NCBI GenBank assembly: GCA_028554755.1
Contig: JAPTOF010000030.1
Span: 1,178,001 to 1,242,000 of the forward strand
Length of the DNA stretch: 64,000 nt
Reading direction: 5' to 3'
Source of the DNA: Cordia subcordata
Taxonomy: Eukaryota; Streptophyta; Magnoliopsida; Boraginales; Cordiaceae
Of this stretch, positions 51,696 through 62,159 are shown piece by piece. Every line of letters begins with the position of its first letter. Position 1 is the first letter of the stretch. The notes under the pieces were generated by a model. That model saw only the letters and a program-made list of their open reading frames with translations. It ran no database searches and was not told where the DNA came from. The position numbers and the translations under genes were made by a program.

Positions 51696-52370
51696 CAAAT
51701 CTTTGGGTGCAACAAAAATCCAAGATGATGATAAAGCTAAACGAGCCTTTGTTCAAAGCCTTATTAAGAGAAGCTATATTCTTCATGATGAAAGCACCAA
51801 GGATGTCGATGTACAGCTCATGAATGAAACCTTCTCGGGTGAATCACCACCTAGCATATTGTTTAATGCTTACAACACCAAGCTTAATGGTACTCATAAT
51901 GCTTCTACCTCCCTAGAGAACAATGTTTCACCTCCAAATAGTGATGTGCAGCTCATAAAATCCATGGAAAATAGCTCAAGATTTTTGGATAAAAATATTG
52001 TTGAAAAGACATTATTTCCCAGCAGTTCTTTGCTTGCACCCACTACCCACTTTATAGCTTCTTTTTAGATTCGGTAGGACCCTTGGCCAGACATCGCAGT
52101 GGATTTGATGGCCAAGCAAATCCCTACTTGACAACTCATGTTCTTGGTACCAATTTGGGCGGACCCCAAAACACTTCAAAATTGATTCAACTACAAAATA
52201 GTCCAGAATTCCCTCAATTTCACGTGATAACTTTTGAGCAGGCTCTAATGTCACTTTGGGCTCACACATGAGCTCTCCCAAGCATACCAACGTGGATGAG
52301 AATTTGGTTGTCTTTTGGGCCCACAATCAAGTCAACCCTCACTTATGATGAGTCAAATTCCCATGTGGGC

Positions 52371-54203
52371 ATGAAAGCATTTGATTCTTTGAATTGGAAT
52401 TTTCTTGAATGCACGCTCCTTGCTTTTGGATTTCCTCATGGATTTGTGAAATGGATTATGGCTTGTGTTACTTCCCCCAGTTTCACTATTGCAATTAATG
52501 GTGGATTAGAAGGTTATTTTTCTGGTGCAAATGGTATAAGGCAAGGAGATCCCATTTCGCCTTACCTTTTTGTCATTTGTATGGAGGTGCTCTCATGTAT
52601 GATGAATAAGCTGGAAGATAACCCACGATTCCACTTTCACCCTAAATGCATAAGATTAAAGCTTAACCACCTTTGTTTTGCGGATGATCTCTTCATTTTT
52701 TGCAAAGGTGATTTATCATCTATTGATTGCATTATGGACACTTTGAAGACCTTTGCTACTCTTTCTGGGCTGAACATTAATCCATCCAAGAGTGACATTT
52801 TCTTTGAGGGACATTCTAATGATAACAAAGATGCCATTATTCGAAGAGTGGGTTTCCATGAGGGTGAACTTCCTATCCGGTATTTAGGCATCCCTCTTGT
52901 GTCTAGGAAGCTTCGGAAGGTGGATTGCTACCCACTATTGGAGAAGATTAATTCGAGACTTGATGCTTGGTGCAATAATTGGTTGTCCTTTGCGGGTAGA
53001 CTTGTTCTTATCAAGTCCACTCTCATTCAAATTTGTGCATATTGGGCAAATGCTATCCTTCTTTCAAAAAGTCTCTTGGCAGCCATTGAATCAAAATTTA
53101 AAGCTTTCCTATGGAGAGGTACGGGCCCCAAAGTTGCTTGGAAAGATCTTTGCTTACCTTTCAATGAAGGTGGTCTTGGCATTCGAAGAATTGAAGAAAT
53201 CAACAAAGTTTTTATGCTCAAAATTTTTTGGAGAATGTATGCTGTTAAAGAATCACTTTGGAGCCAATGGATTCATTGCAATCATATCAAGGATTCTTCC
53301 ATTTGGACTTTGCAAGCATCTCATGATACTAGTTGGATTTTCAAGGCTATCCTTTCATGCCGTGACCATGCAAGAAACTTTACCAAGCACTACATTGGGA
53401 ATGGTATGAACACTCACTTTTGGATTGACAATTGGCATAAAGATGGACCACTTTTGGAACATTGGAGCAACATCTTTCCTACCCCATCCATCTTTGCAAA
53501 GGTTAGTGATATATTTCTCAATGGCTCTTGGTGTTGGCCTTTACATCTCTCCTCTGTTGAAGCACCTAGCTTTGCACTTGATGAGAATTCACAAGACTCT
53601 TTTTCTTGGACTCCTTCTCCTAATGGTGAATTTTCTTTCAAACATACATGGGAGCATATTAGAATCAAAGGAAATCATTTCAGCGGTCATAATATCATTT
53701 GGCACAAGGGTCACAACCCAAAGCATAGTTTTATTATTTGGCTTGCACATCATGACCGCCTTGCTACAAGATTCAGAATTTCATTTTGGGGGCCTAACAA
53801 TAGCAGCACTTGCATCTTTTGCTATATGGGATGTGAAACTAGAGATCATCTCTTTTTTAAATGTAGTTTTACTAGACGTATTTGGAGATTTGGCTTGTCT
53901 TTAACTCTTGTTCCGGAAAGCCTTATTTGTTGGCAAGACATCTTCAACTATATCACTCCATTTGCTCATGAGAAACACTTGAAAGCATCAATCCTCAAGC
54001 ATCTCTTGAGCGCTACTGTCTATCACATTTGAATGGAAAGAAATAGACGAATCTTCAAGAATGAAGCAAAGACAGAGGAATTTGTTTGTAACACAATTTT
54101 CAATGATGTTAGAGTCAAAATTTCTTGTAATAGGAAGTTTCCTTCAACTCATTTGAACAAATCCCTTTGTAAATTGTGGAAACTTGATGATTTACTTGTT
54201 TAG
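52371..54203 (+). pseudogene. ORF2 (RT second half, thumb, zf-RVT), E26
   Basis: One frame from 52371 to the natural TAG at 54201-54203 with a single in-frame stop, TGA at 54030-54032 in YHI-stop-MERNRR, where other copies have TGG. Motifs: MKAFDSLNWNFLECTLLAFG, GIRQGDPISPYLF, LNHLCFADDLFIFCKG (FADD intact), INPSKSDIFF, RYLGIPLVSRKLRKVDCYP, LSFAGRLVLIKSTLIQICA, GPKVAWKDLCLPFNEGGLGI, CIFCYMGCETRDHLFFKC (zf-RVT, 53811-53864) and LCKLWKLDDLLV. It lacks the EEP and the first RT blocks and so cannot act alone. Confidence 0.94.
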
Positions 54204-54294
54204 GTTTTGCTTGTTTTTCACCATCTTTGTACTTGTACAAATCTGATTTGCAGCAATAAAATTTACTACTTGATCTGCAAAAAAAAAAAAAAAA
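52371..54294 (+). mobile_element. E26: youngest-looking LINE copy, 5'-truncated in RT
   Basis: TSD AAATTCCCATGTGGGC (16 bp, perfect) at 52355-52370 and 54295-54310, with a 19-base poly(A) at 54279-54297. It begins at MKAFDSLNWNF of the RT catalytic block and ends CTACTTGATCTGC-poly(A). It is inserted in E25 ORF1. The perfect TSD, long tail and one visible nonsense mutation suggest the most recent insertion in the window. Confidence 0.95.
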
Positions 54295-55619
54295 AAATTC
54301 CCATGTGGGCAGAAACTTTCCTTTGGGTAATAAAGCTCCTTTTTAAGTCAATTTGAATGCTAATTCTTCTCTTTTCATAGCTGCCAACCAAGTTGATGGA
54401 TTTGCACCTCACAAACAATCCACCTCACAAAATGCTTGGAATGTTGACTTGAATTGGAAACACACTTGCTTAGGTAATCTTACTCACTCTTACAAGCTTG
54501 AATTTCATAATCCTATTCTTGAGAATGGTATCTTTGGTGTAGCCCGACCTATTGAATTTTTAAGGAATGTGATAAGTGAAGGCATAGCTTGATTGGTCAA
54601 TTTATTGGTCACCCTTCCCCTTTCTTCCTTATATGCAAAATGGTTGAAGCTCAATGAAAGAATTTTGATAGAGTTGACATCAAATCATCGAAAATGGTCT
54701 TTATGTTTTCAAGTTTGAAAATGAAGATGCTTGTGATGATGTTATGGAGCAAATTTGGCATGTTAACCATCAGCTTCTTTTTCTTAGAAAATGGGACCCT
54801 AATGCACAATTGATTAATTTTAGTTGGGATAAGGTTCCTCTTTGGATCAAACTTAGAAATGTGCCTTGCTCATTTATAACTAGACGTGGATTGAGCTATA
54901 TTGATAGCACTTTGGGCTATCCATTGCAAATGGACAAACTCTTGGAATCTAGAACTTTTGTTAGGTTTGCAAGGGTTTGTATTGAAATGGATCTTTCTAA
55001 AGATTTTTCAGATCATACTTTCATGAAACTTAGGAATGGTGAATGGGCTAGAATTGAGGTCGAATATGCTTGGAAGCCTTTTGTTTGTTCCAAATGTCAA
55101 ATTGTTAGGCATTCCCTTTCTACTTGTCCAAATGAAATTAAACATAATGTGCCAAGGAATTTTCCTCAAAGGGTAAAGAAAGGAGATGATGAAGGGAATG
55201 GTATAAAGACTAAGAAAGTGTGGAAAAGGACTTACTTTGTGGATCCAAAGTCATTCTCAAGTGTTGTGCTCTCTTATAGGACAAATTATTCAACAAAATT
55301 AGAGAATATGCCTTCTTGCTCAAATCAGTTTACCAACCTTAATAATGAGGATGCAATGAAAAGTGAAGGATGTGTGACTGAAATTGAGAAAGAAAAGAAT
55401 GAAGGGGGGGCCAAGTGTATTGATTCCCCAAATAAAATTGAAAATGAACTCATGAATGAAAAGATTGCAGGCAAAGATCTTGGAAGGGATGGGCAAGTTG
55501 ATGGAGTTCATGTTGAAGCTTTTGTTGATCGTAGTAGGGATGAAAGAGCTAGATCTTCCCCTTTACACATGGCTACTCCACCTTAGATCTTCCTTTTTCT
55601 TGTTGGTTATTTTACTTTT

Positions 55620-56712
55620 TTTTTTTTTTTTGCTGAGCAAGTAAGATTTCATAAAAGAAACATTCAAGTACAAGAATCAGAAAAAGGAATGGAGAAACCT
55701 AACCAAGTATCTCATCTAATTTCCACAATTTACATAAGGCAATATTCAGCGCATTTGAAGGAAATTTCCTACCAAAGATAATACGAGTTCTAACTTCATT
55801 GAAGATAGTACTTGTGATTTGATCCTCCGTTCTTGCTTCTTGCTTGAAAATACGCTGGTTTCTTTCAACCCAAATGTGGTAAACAGATGCTCCAAGAAGA
55901 TGCTTAAGGATAGTAGCTTTCAAGTTATTTTCAAGAGCAAAAGGTGTGAGATAGGCACAAATTTCATCCCAACAAATCAACTTCTCTAGAACAAGGGAGA
56001 TTGCAAGACCATGTCTCCAAATTCTGCGTGTGAAGCTACATTAAAAAAAAAGGCGATCTCTTGTTTCACAACCCATGCGACAAAAGATACAAAGTGGGTT
56101 TGCAATCAGTCCCCAACTTAATAATTTTTGAAGAGTTGAAAGCCGATCATGAAAAACAAGCCAGCAAATGAAACCATGTCTAGGGTTATGACCTTTGTGC
56201 CAAACCAAATTGTGCCAGTTAACTGTATGACCCTTCTTACGAATATGATCCCAAGTAAGCTTAAATGAAAAATTACCGTTCTTTGAAGGCAGCCAAAGAG
56301 AAGAATCATGGACATTTTCATCAAGATTGACAAGTGGAATCTGGACATGGAGAAGATTTAAAGGCCAAGTCCATTGACCATTAATATAAATGTCGCAAAC
56401 CTTGGCAAACAAAGGAGGTGAAGGGAAGGTTGAGCTCCAATGGTCGAGAAGAGGACCTTCTTGATGCCAATTGTCCAGCCAAAAAAATAGTATTTGTGCC
56501 ATTGCCAAGTTTATGTTGGATGAAATTCCTTGCAACCCCACGGATTTGCAAAAGAGACTTTATGATCTAGCTTGCATCATGAGGAATTTGTATGGCCCAA
56601 ATGGAGCTATTCTTGATATAATTTGCATGGATCCACTTGCTCCAAAGAGTGTCTTTGGTGGCACACATTCTCCAAAAGATTTTGACTAAGTAAGTGATTT
56701 TGATCTCACTCA
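55620..56712 (-). mobile_element. E27: 1.1 kb antisense 5'-truncated LINE
   Basis: TSD TGGTTATTTTACTTTT (16 bp, perfect) at 55604-55619 and 56713-56728. Poly(T) runs to 55631, then reversed CTTACTTGCTCAGC. It contains only the post-thumb and zf-RVT region. It is inserted in the 3' UTR of E25, between its ORF1 stop and stem-loop. Confidence 0.93.
55699..56690 (-). pseudogene. ORF2 zf-RVT region, E27
   Basis: Minus strand: WRMCATKDTLWSKWIHANYI, a frameshift, NNLHQEGPLLDHWSSTFPSP-type sequence, WPLNLLHVQIPLVNLDENVH, DHIRKKGHTVNWHNLVWHKG, HNPRHGFICWLVFHDRLSTL, CIFCRMGCETRDRLFF (His of the knuckle is Arg) near 56045-56095, a stop, then LAISLVLEKLICWDEICAYL, HLLGASVYHIWVERNQRIFK, LCKLWKLDEILG-stop at 55699. 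Confidence 0.87.
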
Positions 56713-56788
56713 TGGTTATTTTACTTTTCCTTGAAGTACTTTTTCTTTTACTTCTTTGTTTTTTGAGATACTTGCTTTCTTGTTTCTT

Positions 56789-56838
56789 ACCCCCAAGCCT
56801 TGTCATTGATTGTAATGTTATATCTTTGACTTGGGGGT
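56789..56838 (+). other. 3'-UTR stem-loop of E25
   Basis: ACCCCCAAGCC (56789-56799) pairs with GACTTGGGGGT (56828-56838), 11 positions with one C-A mismatch. TTATATC replaces TTGTATC in the loop. Confidence 0.8.
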
Positions 56839-57197
56839 AATGGATGGTTTGTACCAAATTGCGATTGAATAAATTTTCTCACTTGCAAAAAAAAAAAAGT
56901 AGCATTTACCTCTTTAAAGAGTTTGCTTGTATCAAAGAAGGATCTAATAGCTCTTGTGACATCATCTCTAACAATTTACCAAGAAGCAATGTAGAAGTGA
57001 GAAGAATAGCCATCTAGAACTAGAATTTTGTTAGGGTTGACAGAGAAAAAAGTGCTTTTAATTTCCTCACTAGGGATAAGGGCCATGAGAACATGGTCGG
57101 AGCCATTGTCAATTTGCTTCACAGTGCTTTTGATCTTGGCCACACTTGCACATGAAATTTGAAGGTGAGCCAAGGAGCTTTGTAAAGTAATGAATGA

Positions 57198-57608
57198 TTT
57201 TTTTTTTTTGCGATGTAACTAAGATTTTATTAAACGCAAAAAGGAAAACAAACCAATGCAAGCCCCTCATTCTACAAAGCATAGACCTATAAAACAAAGA
57301 AAAAGGAGCTAGCAAAAAAAACAAAAAACTCCTCAATCCCACAAAACAAGCAACAAAAAGAGCAAGGGATTGAGGCATTAGAGATACCAAAGACAACATC
57401 ATGAGAACGCCGAAAGGAAGAAAAATAGCAAAACAAAAGGGGGAACAATCAAAAGAAACAAAACAAAGAGAAAAGGGCTTTATCCATGGGCAAGGTCTTT
57501 TTGAAGTTGCTCTTCTCTTTTTTGAGTGTTCTTATCCCTTTCTTCAATAGCATCTTCCTCAAGTGCTCTAAAATGATTGCTAGCTTGCATAGGGCTTGAA
57601 ACTCTTTT
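57198..57608 (-). mobile_element. E29: 411-bp tail of a divergent ORF1-only element
   Basis: TSD GTAATGAATGA (11 bp) at 57187-57197 and 57609-57619. Poly(T) to about 57209, then reversed CTTAGTTACATCGC. On the minus strand the 5' part codes SNHFRALEEDAIEERDKNTQ and KREEQLQKDLAHG-stop, the end of an ORF1 with the same NxFxALEED signature as E7, followed by a 3' UTR with a stem-loop unlike the others in sequence. This represents a separate lineage. Confidence 0.85.
57331..57375 (-). other. 3'-UTR stem-loop of E29
   Basis: CCTCAATCCC (57331-57340) pairs perfectly with GGGATTGAGG (57366-57375), 10 bp. Its sequence is clearly different from the CCCCTCAAGCC class, yet its place (after the ORF1 stop, before the poly(A)) and size are the same. 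Confidence 0.82.
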
Positions 57609-58706
57609 GTAATGAATGAATTCATTCATTCTTCACATCCAATTCTTTTGTAAGAAGAATCCCCTTATTGTTTGTAATTGCATGGATGGAATTTTTAGCT
57701 TTTCTCTCCTTGATGGATTTATGGAAGAATTTAAAGTTAGAGTCTCCCTCTTTGAACCATTGAATTCTGGACTTTTGATGAAGCATGGCTTTATGTATGG
57801 ATTGTTGATAAAAAGATTGAAGAAGTTGAAAAAGAACTTTCCTCTTCAACAAAATCAGTTTGTTTGGGCAACATTCTTGAGGAAAAATATAATATCTCTA
57901 AGGCTCAACTTGTTCAATCTCTTGGAAGAAGAAGTAAGGCAAGGCAAGGTAAGATCTCGGATTCCATGGCTGCTGGCACTTCAAACTCCAATTTGGCTCG
58001 GACTCCCTCCCACGAAATTCTTGGTCTTGGTGATTTTCAAGTCCCTTCCACCCCCTCAAATGCTCATGACCAGACACTTGAAGATATATACTCAAAAACT
58101 ATGGCTGCACCCATTGCCGAAGATGGTGTTACTCGTGTTGGATTGGAAACTCCTAAGCAATGTGGAGCTCATCCTCTTTCTTCTTCCATGGAGAACACTT
58201 TGTTTGCATCCAAAATGGATGTCAAACATGCTAAGGATTCAAACTTGAGCAATTTCTGTGCTAAAAAAGTCATAGGTAACTCAGCCGAAGAAGATGAAGA
58301 AGTTGCTAATGTTGAGTTATTATCCAGTGGACAAAAGGACGTGACTGATGGGTCCTCACTTCTTGCTGATGGAGCTAGTACTTTTACTGACCATTGCAAC
58401 CAAAATCCGACAACTCACCCCCCTTTTTCAGCCTTGGTCAGTAGTCAACACCAACAAAATTCAAATTTTAACAATAAAGTTGCTATTTTCCCTCCTACAT
58501 TTCATGAAAATGCTGGCACACCACCTTACTCGGCCAACTCCCTTAAATATGCTAATTTGGCAGCCAAGTCACCCAATTTGTGGAGCCCTTATGCCACCTC
58601 AAAAACTCATTTTCTAGGCCCAAATTTATCCCAAAGTCCATGGGAAGCCAGAAGCTCCTCTCTAAAAATTACACACCCAAACCCCCTCAACCATGAGGTT
58701 TCTGTT

Positions 58707-60652
58707 CACGAATCTTATTGTGGAAGAACTTTATTGAATGTACTCTTCATGTTGATATCATGAAGGCTTTTGATTCACTCAATTGGAATTTTATTGAATG
58801 TACTCTTCATGCGTTTGGCTTCCCAAGTTTCTTTGTGAAATGGATCATGTCTTGTATCACATCAACAAGTTTCTCTGTGGCAATCAATGGAAGTTTAGAG
58901 GGGTATTTTAAAGGAGCAAATGGGATAAGGCAAGGGGATCCCCTCTCACCATACATTTTTGTTATTTGCATGGAAGTATTATCATGCATGCTCAACAAGT
59001 TGGAACAAGATCAAAAGTTTGGGTTTCATCCAAAATGTGCAAAGTTGAGGTTCAACCATCTTTGTTTTGCTGATGACCTTTTTATCTTTTGCAAAGGAAA
59101 TATCAAATCAATTGAGTGCATTATGAATGTCTTGGAGATCTTTTGCTCTCTCTCGGGTCTTAAAGCAAACCCTTCCAAGAGTAGTATTTTCTTTGGTGGT
59201 GTTCCTCATGAAACAAAGCTTGCCATTCTTTGCAAAATGAACTTCAAAGAAGGTAATCTTCCTATAAGATATTTGGGTGTTCCTTTTGCGTCAAGGAAGC
59301 TCCGTAGGGCTGATTGTTTACCTCTTTTGGAGAAAATCAATAGAAGGCTTGAAAGCTGGACCAATCATTGGCTTTCCTACATGGGTAGATTAACCCTTAT
59401 CAAATCCAAACTCTTGCAAATTTGTTCCTTTTGGGCTGGTGCATTTCTTCTTCCCAAAGGTATCATTCAAAAAATTGAATCCAAATTTTGTGCTTTCCTT
59501 TGGAAGAATACTGGGGCTAAGATTGCATGGAAAGACATTTGTCTCCCTCTTGATGAAGGTGGACTTGGCATCCGGAAGATTGAAGACATCAACAGCACTT
59601 TTCTCCTTAAATCCTTTTGGAGAATGTATACTTGTAGGGATTCTCTTTGGAGCAATTGGATGCAAATTAACTACATCAAGGACAATTCGATTTGGACTCT
59701 CACCACTTCTAAGGATGATAGTTGGGTTCTCAAAACCTCCTCAAAATTCGAAACTTTGCAAGAGCCCATATCTCTCATGTACTGCAATGGAAAGCACACG
59801 CACTTTTGGCATGACAAATGGCACACACATGGGGTACTTAGCAATTTTTGGAGCAGCACTCTCAACAATCCACCATACTATGCTAAGGTGTGTGACATTT
59901 TCGTTTTTGGTAATTGGATTTGGCCTATTCATCTCATGCATTTTGATCCACCTTGCATCAATCTTGTGGAAGAAAATCTTGATGCTTTTACTTGGAACCT
60001 TTCTCCAAATGGTGAATTCACTTTCTCGCACACTTGGCAGGAAATCGAAGGAAAAAGAATAAAGTTGATTGGCACTATATTGTTTGGTTCAAAGGGCATA
60101 CTCCAAGACATGCATTTTTTACTTGGCTTGCTATTCATGATCGACTTTCCACAAAATTCAGATTGCTTTATTGGGGTAGGGAGCTGAATCCCACTTGCAT
60201 TTTTGCAACTTTGGGTGTGAAACTAGAGACCATCTTTTCTTTAATTGTTGTTTCACTAGAAGGATCTGGAGGAAAGGACTTCATCTTACTATGATCCAAG
60301 AAACATTGATCGATTGGGGAGACATTATTGCTTATATTTCACCTTATGCACTCAAAAATAATCTTAAAGCTACTATCTTGAAGCACTTTTTGGAGGCAGC
60401 AATCTACTTTATTTGGATTGAGAGGAATCATCGTGAATTTCACAAGAGCTTCAAGACGGAGGAGCAAATCTTTTCATCCATCTTTAATCATGTTAGACTA
60501 AAATGCATTGTTGAAAAACATTTCACTACTTCGAGTTTGAACTGGAAAATTTGTAAATTGTGGGGGATGGAAGAAATCCTCCTTTGATCAGTTTGTACTT
60601 GTAATTTTGTTTCTTTCTTGAATGAAATTTCTTACTTTTCTCGCAAAAAAAA
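58707..60652 (+). mobile_element. E31: 1.9 kb sense LINE, truncated in RT, with 5' template-switch scar
   Basis: TSD AACCATGAGGTTTCTGTT at 58689-58706 and AACCATGAGGTTTCCGTT at 60653-60670 (17/18). It ends CTTACTTTTCTCGC-poly(A). The first 40 bases are irregular: TTTATTGAATGTACTCTTCA occurs at about 58731 and again at 58789, first out of place and then in its proper place (FIECTLHAFGF). The first copy therefore looks like a template jump during reverse transcription. Confidence 0.9.
58755..60587 (+). pseudogene. ORF2 (RT second half, thumb, zf-RVT), E31
   Basis: VDIMKAFDSLNWNFIECTLH, GIRQGDPLSPYIF, FNHLCFADDLFIFCKG (FADD intact), RYLGVPFASRKLRRADCLPL, LLPKGIIQKIESKFCAFLWK, WRMYTCRDSLWSNWMQINYI, FTFSHTWQEIEGK: open from the 5' end to about 60035. 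One frameshift near 60040 leads to DWHYIVWFKGHTPRHAFFTW, and another near 60200 to a decayed knuckle CIF-N-FGCETRDHLFFNC (one Cys lost). The end is LWGMEEILL-stop at 60585-60587. A different subfamily from E17, E18 and E26, closest to E32. Confidence 0.91.
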
Positions 60653-62159
60653 AACCATGAGGTTTCCGTTGCACCTAATAAGGACACTTTTTCACAAGCT
60701 TTTAATGACGAGTTTCCACCACTCTCACAAGCTTTTTATGGCAAAAACATTCCCAGTCATCAAAACCAACCTATTGCACACCAAGGTCATGCTTCTTCAA
60801 ATGCATGGAGAAATAACAAGGATGGGCAAGATCCTCATGGTGAAAATGGAGGCTCAACTCGTGATCAGCCACAAATAAATTCCAAAACCCCTCCAAATGC
60901 TTGGGCCAGCAATATTAATTGGAGACTAAATTACCTTGGTAAGATTGAGAATCCACTTAAACTTGAATTTTTTGAGCCTATTGCATATGAGAATACATGG
61001 GGTGCTATTCCACCTGAAGATGTTTTTGAGGAAGGAGATAGTTGTTGGAAGCATTGTTTACTTGGTCAATTTCTTTAAAGACCCCCTCCTTTCTTCTTGA
61101 TTAGGAAGTTTGTTGATAACCATTGGAAAGTATTTGGTCTTGTTGAGATTAAGACTTGCTTGAATGGTCTCTTCATCTTTCAATTTGAAAGTGAAGAAGC
61201 TTGTGACAAAGCCCTTGAACAATTATGGCACGTTAATTTTAGGCCTTTGTTGCTTCGAAAATGGAACTTGGATGCTCAAATCTTTAATTTTGAATGGGAT
61301 AAAATCCCTCTTTGGGTGAAATTAAGAAATGTTCCATGTAGTTTGATGATTAGAAGGGGGCTTAGTTATATTGCTAGCACAATTGGAACACCTCTTCAAA
61401 TGGATTCTCTCACACAATCACGTACTTTTGTTGGATTTGCTCGAGTTTGTATTGAAGTTAACCTTGAAAAGATTTGCCGGAATACACCTTTGTCCGACTT
61501 AGAGATGGCTCTTGGGCAAAGATTGATATTGAATACGCTTGGAAGCCTCTAAAATGCACTAGTTGCAAAGTGATTGGACACAATCTTGCATCTTGCCCAA
61601 AAAATTCAATGGGGATTCAAAAGCCGTTTGATAAGAAGAAAGCAAATGAAGCTAGGAACCCCCGTTCTCAATATGAATGGAAAATGGTCGAGGATAAAAG
61701 ACGACAGCGAATTGGCGCCATGTCTACCATTGCACATGGACATTCCCTTAACCAATTTGAAGCTCTTAGGGCTGATGAAGGAAATGCAAAGATTAACCAA
61801 GTCAACATATCATATGGAGAGTGCATTGGCAAGGAAAATAATGAGACAAGCATTGCAAATGAAGAGTCAAATTGTGTTGTTGAAGAAAGAAATATGCCAT
61901 TGAGGAAAGATGATGGTGTCTCAAGGAAAGATTTTGAGCTTGCTGCCCATAATGAAGGAAATATAGAGGTGGATTTGAAGACCACACAATTTGAGAATAT
62001 TGGGGCTGAAGTTGCTGATTCGGTAGAACATGTTGAGAAAGATGGACTTGAGGATGGGAATTTTGGTTTATTTGAAGATCTTAGGGATGGTGGTCCCTCG
62101 GGTGCTTTGGATTCACCACTTTCCCACCCGAGTACTTGATTGGTTCTTTCTTTTCCTTG

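Larger units (their letters stand above)
49675..51700 (+). mobile_element. E24: sense ORF1 (type B) element with intact 5' end
   Basis: The 5' UTR starts AAAAACTTTCTCTCTCTACC at 49678 inside E23. ORF1 runs to about 51679. At about 51700 it changes abruptly to the N-terminal region of another ORF1 (E25) without poly(A), so its 3' part, expected to carry ORF2 because ORF1 is type B, has been lost by deletion or recombination. A 29-bp direct repeat (51608-51636 and 51667-51695) lies right at this junction. Confidence 0.8.
51700..55586 (+). pseudogene. ORF1 (type A), E25 (interrupted by E26)
   Basis: AKRAFVQSLIKRSYILHDES, a serine-rich linker to 52068, NSPEFPQFHVI (variant FPPL motif) near 52205, then across E26 NKQSTSQNAWNVDLNWKHTC, LGNLTHSYKLEFHNPILENG, DUF4283 after a frameshift (EQIWHVNHQLLFLRKWDPNA, RNVPCSFITRRGLSYIDS, ESRTFVRFARVCIEMDLSKD), knuckle CSKCQIVRHSLSTC (Gly to Arg before His, ligands intact), a tail with CSNQFTNLNNEDA and the TAG at 55584-55586. 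281 codons are open from 54744. Confidence 0.86.
51700..56898 (+). mobile_element. E25: ORF1-only element, split by E26 and E27
   Basis: Starts abruptly at about 51700 in the ORF1 N-terminal region (DDKAKRAFVQSLIKRS), continues across E26 (52371-54294) and E27 (55620-56712) and ends with a stem-loop at 56789-56838 and CTCACTTGC-A12 at 56887-56898. The right flank GTAGCATTTACCTC is RT sequence of antisense E28; no matching left TSD is present, in line with a deletion at the left junction. No ORF2 of its own. Confidence 0.82.
56899..57800 (-). pseudogene. ORF2 linker and RT start, E28
   Basis: Minus strand: AMLHQKSRIQWFKEGDSNFK, FFHKSIKERKAKNSIHAITN, KGILLTKELDVKNE, then after E29 KLLGSPSNFMCKCGQDQKH (shifted frame), IPSEEIKSTFFSVNPNKILV, LDGYSSHFYIAS, DTSKLFKEVNAT. 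These are the linker and RT block 0; 63915-64000 (KELEA, NAILNGDHRTTLI) is the upstream continuation. Stops are present. Confidence 0.82.
57801..62139 (+). pseudogene. ORF1 (type A), E30 (interrupted by E31)
   Basis: 57801-58706: EEVEKELSSSTKSVCLGNIL, EEKYNISKAQLVQSLGRRSK, then about 250 residues of Ser/Asn-rich linker. After E31: NDEFPPLSQAFYG (FPPL) near 60705, NAWASNINWRLNYLGKI, DUF4283 (FFEPIAYENTWGAIPPEDVF, stop near 61077, PPPFFLIRKFVDNHW, RNVPCSLMIRRGLSYIAS, RTFVGFARVCIEVNLE), a frameshift near 61470, knuckle CTSCKVIGHNLASC (61557-61598, intact), an acidic tail of about 170 residues with LNQFEALRADEG, and the TGA at 62137-62139. Confidence 0.88.
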
